From Empedobacter tilapiae (GTDB lineage Bacteria; Bacteroidota; Bacteroidia; Flavobacteriales; Weeksellaceae), in contig NZ_SRPE01000010.1 of assembly GCF_004785645.1 (NCBI RefSeq), positions 301 through 64,300 on the forward strand: 64,000 nucleotides of DNA. The letters are read 5' to 3'. The notes under the pieces are model-generated. The model saw nothing but the letters and a program-made list of their open reading frames with translations, was not told the DNA's origin and did not search any database. Positions 61,897 through 64,000 of this stretch are shown here, in pieces (the first letter of the stretch is position 1; every line of letters starts with the position of its first letter). A program made the translations under genes and the position numbers.

Positions 61897-62544
61897 TTAA
61901 GGAGCTAATCGTTCTTTCTTCCAATCAAAATCATCTTGTAATACATAACGAACTCTATCATGTAAACGACTTGGTCTTCCTTGCCAAAATTCTATTTCCG
62001 TTGGTCTTACTAAAAAACCTCCCCAATGTGCTGGACGAGGAATTTCTTTACCTTCATATTCTTTTTCTAATTCTAGTTCTTCTGCTGCTAAATCTTGATA
62101 TTCATCAATCACAGAGCTTTGGGCAGATATCCAAGCCCCCAATTTACTACTTCGTGGACGCGTTTCGAAATAACCATCCGAATTATTATCTGATGTCTTT
62201 TCTGCGACTCCTTTTATAATAATTTGTCTCTCTAAAAAAGGCCAAAAAAAGGATAAACAGATTTTTGAATTTTCTAATAAAGCTTTTCCTTTTTGACTAT
62301 TATAATTTGTATAAAAAATAAACCCCTCGTCTGTAAATCTTTTTAATAAAACAACACGTGTTCTTGGAAAACCATCTTCACCAATAGTTGCTACTGACAT
62401 TGCATTTGCTTCATCTACTCCGTCAGATTCTTCTGCTTGCAAAAACCAATCACGAAATTGTTCGATAGGATTTTCTCTTAACGAATCAAAATTCATCGAT
62501 TGTTTTTCATAGACTTTTCTTTTATAACTTAAATCTTGTTTCAT
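61897..62544 (-). CDS. pdxH: Pyridoxamine 5'-phosphate oxidase
   Basis: The 215-aa product has the PNPOx fold with FMN-binding RVVLLKRFTDEGFIFYTNYN and SQKGKALLENSKICLSFFW, and the C-terminal substrate block RPAHWGGFLVRPTEIEFWQG then RPSRLHDRVRY. It makes pyridoxal 5'-phosphate with FMN and O2. It is divergent from the AlgH/YqgE gene. Confidence 0.95.
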   Translation of the reverse strand: MKQDLSYKRKVYEKQSMNFDSLRENPIEQFRDWFLQAEESDGVDEANAMSVATIGEDGFPRTRVVLLKRFTDEGFIFYTNYNSQKGKALLENSKICLSFFWPFLERQIIIKGVAEKTSDNNSDGYFETRPRSSKLGAWISAQSSVIDEYQDLAAEELELEKEYEGKEIPRPAHWGGFLVRPTEIEFWQGRPSRLHDRVRYVLQDDFDWKKERLAP

Positions 62545-62620
62545 TAATGAATATTTTTTATTTTTAAACGGATAATCTTATATTTCGTCAAGATTTCATA
62601 CTAGAAAACCAAAAACAGAA

Positions 62621-63172
62621 ATGTCTATCAAAAGTATAAAAAAAGGAACTATTTTAGTTGCCAAACCAACATTAAGTAACGATATTTTTCAACGTAGTAT
62701 TATTTTGATTACAGAGCACTTAGAATCTGGAAGTATTGGTTTTATCTTAAATCGTTCTTCTCATATACCAATTAGTATTTTTGTTTCTGAAATAGAATCG
62801 GGCTCTATTGTTTATGAAGGAGGTCCTGTAGATAAAGAAAATATTTATTACATTCACAAACGTCCAGATTTAATTAAGAACAGTGAAAAAATAGTTGATA
62901 ATTTATATTGGTCTGGATCATATGATGATGTTCGTGAAGCTGTTAATCAAAATTTGATACAGAATAATGAAATCAAATTTTTTATTGGATATTGTGGTTG
63001 GGCTCCAAAACAAATAAAAGATGAATTAGATCATAATTCTTGGACTATTACAGATTTGGACTTTGATATCTTTGAGAATTGGGATGCCAATTTATGGAAG
63101 ACTCTGATGAAACAGCTTGGAGGTGAAAACCTAATTTGGTTAAACACTCCAGCTGATCCTTCTATGAATTAA
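62621..63172 (+). CDS. YqgE/AlgH family protein
   Basis: The 183-aa product matches the UPF0301 family (KGTILVAKPTLSNDIFQRSI, GSIGFILNRSSH, VYEGGPVDKENIYYIHKRPD, FFIGYCGWAPKQIKDELDHN). It is cytoplasmic and its function is unsettled; in Pseudomonas AlgH is a regulator of alginate and stress genes. It lies next to the aminotransferase-like gene on the opposite strand. Confidence 0.92.
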   Translation: MSIKSIKKGTILVAKPTLSNDIFQRSIILITEHLESGSIGFILNRSSHIPISIFVSEIESGSIVYEGGPVDKENIYYIHKRPDLIKNSEKIVDNLYWSGSYDDVREAVNQNLIQNNEIKFFIGYCGWAPKQIKDELDHNSWTITDLDFDIFENWDANLWKTLMKQLGGENLIWLNTPADPSMN

Positions 63173-63177
63173 ATTGG

Positions 63178-63987
63178 TTATAAATAATTAAAAACCAATT
63201 TTGTTTTATTTGAAGTATATTCTTTTTTACGATTTTTGGTAATTGGTAAAATCCCTACTCCATCTATCAAGATAAAAACTTCTTCTGCTTTTTGTATTTC
63301 GAAAGGAAATATTTCGGTTTCTTCAATCTTAAATTCTTCAGATTTATTGACTTTAGAAATGAAATTGTTTCTCAAAACACTTGTAATTACACCTTCTTCT
63401 TTTTTTGGTGTTCTAATTACTTCTCCATTTACAACAAAAATATTTCCGCATAAAGAACGTGCCATTTTTTTGTTGGCATTTAGTAAAATAATATCTGTAT
63501 AATCATTTTCTAAACGATAGATTTCTGCAATATTTTCTTCTGGACGATAGGTATTTACAAGCGAATAAAATGCTGTATTTACTGTATAATCTTTGTATAC
63601 ATCAATTTCGTTCTCACTCTCTAAAAACTCCCATTCTTTGTCACTATTTTCTATAGAAATCAAGAAATTGATTGATGCTTTTAGATAATCAACTTCATCA
63701 TTTCTAAAAGCAAAAAACTCTACTCTCCCCGATTTGGTTTGATTTGCTTCAGCTAATAAATTGATTTGTTCTTGAAAAAATTCTGGTGTAAAATCTAATG
63801 GAATATTCATACGAAATATCCGCATTGAAGCCATAAGATTAAAATAATGATCTTCCCAATCAATTATTTCACCATTTACAAATCGTAAAATTTCTTTTAC
63901 AGCGTCACCATATCGAAAAGCTCTGTTCTGAATTCCTATTTCTGCATTTGCTTTTTCTATGATAACACCACCTAAGTTAATTTTCAA
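63178..63987 (-). CDS. Class IV aminotransferase-like protein lacking the PLP lysine
   Basis: The 269-aa product has the fold-type IV layout: FRYGDAVKEILRFVNGE near the start, HYFNLMASMRIFRM, ILLNANKKMARSLCGNIFVV in the middle (phosphate-binding strand) and GVITSVLRNNFISK near the end. The lysine that binds PLP in flavobacterial relatives (in an LKTNN segment) corresponds to SLVNTYRPEEN (residues 142-152), where Val144 or Asn145 stands instead. The codons are GTA and AAT; no nearby Lys replaces it. It may be an inactive paralogue or have a different role. Confidence 0.8.
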   Translation of the reverse strand: MKINLGGVIIEKANAEIGIQNRAFRYGDAVKEILRFVNGEIIDWEDHYFNLMASMRIFRMNIPLDFTPEFFQEQINLLAEANQTKSGRVEFFAFRNDEVDYLKASINFLISIENSDKEWEFLESENEIDVYKDYTVNTAFYSLVNTYRPEENIAEIYRLENDYTDIILLNANKKMARSLCGNIFVVNGEVIRTPKKEEGVITSVLRNNFISKVNKSEEFKIEETEIFPFEIQKAEEVFILIDGVGILPITKNRKKEYTSNKTKLVFNYL

Positions 63988-64000
63988 AATAATAGTTTTT

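Noticed and set aside
1-64000. CRISPR arrays, tRNA or rRNA genes, prophage or complete insertion sequences
   Set aside because: None seen. Intergenic regions are uniformly AT-rich without cloverleaf-like or regularly spaced repeats. A dedicated RNA search was not possible here.

Overview
The window is AT-rich DNA (roughly 30% GC by eye) from a member of the Bacteroidota, class Flavobacteriia. The evidence is a type IX secretion sorting domain (49249-50064), several promoters of the Bacteroidota form TTTG-N19..23-TAnnTTTG, a TrkA/TrkH pair, DUF2807 and DUF6146 proteins, and secreted proteins carrying the VGIxTxxPxxTLDI module common in Weeksellaceae. A relative of Empedobacter or Chryseobacterium is my inference. 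I saw no rRNA, tRNA, CRISPR array, integrase or complete insertion sequence.

Layout. (1) 1-4.9 kb: two tandem cassettes, each with a short segment bounded by inverted repeats, one or two secreted proteins, a 145-aa helix-turn-helix protein and a terminator, followed by a 106-aa helix-turn-helix gene. Each segment contains a Bacteroidota-type promoter that points away from its cassette, so both look like invertible promoters in the OFF position. The central 7 bp of the repeats match within each pair but differ between pairs. (2) 5.1-9.4 kb: a lipoprotein, a hypothetical protein, and an arsenic locus (arsR, a DUF6428 gene, arsC, acr3) with two near-identical palindromic operators. (3) 9.6-15 kb: two Crp/Fnr regulators, an MBL-fold hydrolase, two siderophore-interacting ferric-reductase proteins, a degraded ribB pseudogene and an MFS transporter. 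(4) 15-24 kb: accessory genes: AraC regulators, a VOC protein with a fossil signal peptide, a transglutaminase-like protein, a lone GIY-YIG nuclease, an SDR, a DUF1275 protein, an AsnC/EamA divergent pair and an acetyltransferase.

(5) 24.4-37.8 kb: a siderophore-iron island. A CeuBCDE/YclNOPQ-type ABC importer ends in a siderophore-interacting protein. It is followed by a PchR-like AraC regulator, a TonB-dependent receptor with a DUF4374 lipoprotein (resembling the XusA/XusB pair of Bacteroides) and a DoxX-like membrane protein, then a second receptor paired with a PepSY membrane protein. Together these would bind a siderophore at the surface, import it, and reduce and release the iron. A 15-bp motif recurs near the start of three of these transcription units. 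(6) 38-64 kb: mostly core genes (prfB, trkA/trkH, lpdA, surA-like, HMG-CoA lyase, pepT, pdxH, algH/yqgE) mixed with secreted and hypothetical proteins, many separated by strong hairpin terminators.

The strongest candidate for an undescribed system is the pair of phase-variable cassettes at 60-4900. The recombinase is not in the window and would have to act in trans.
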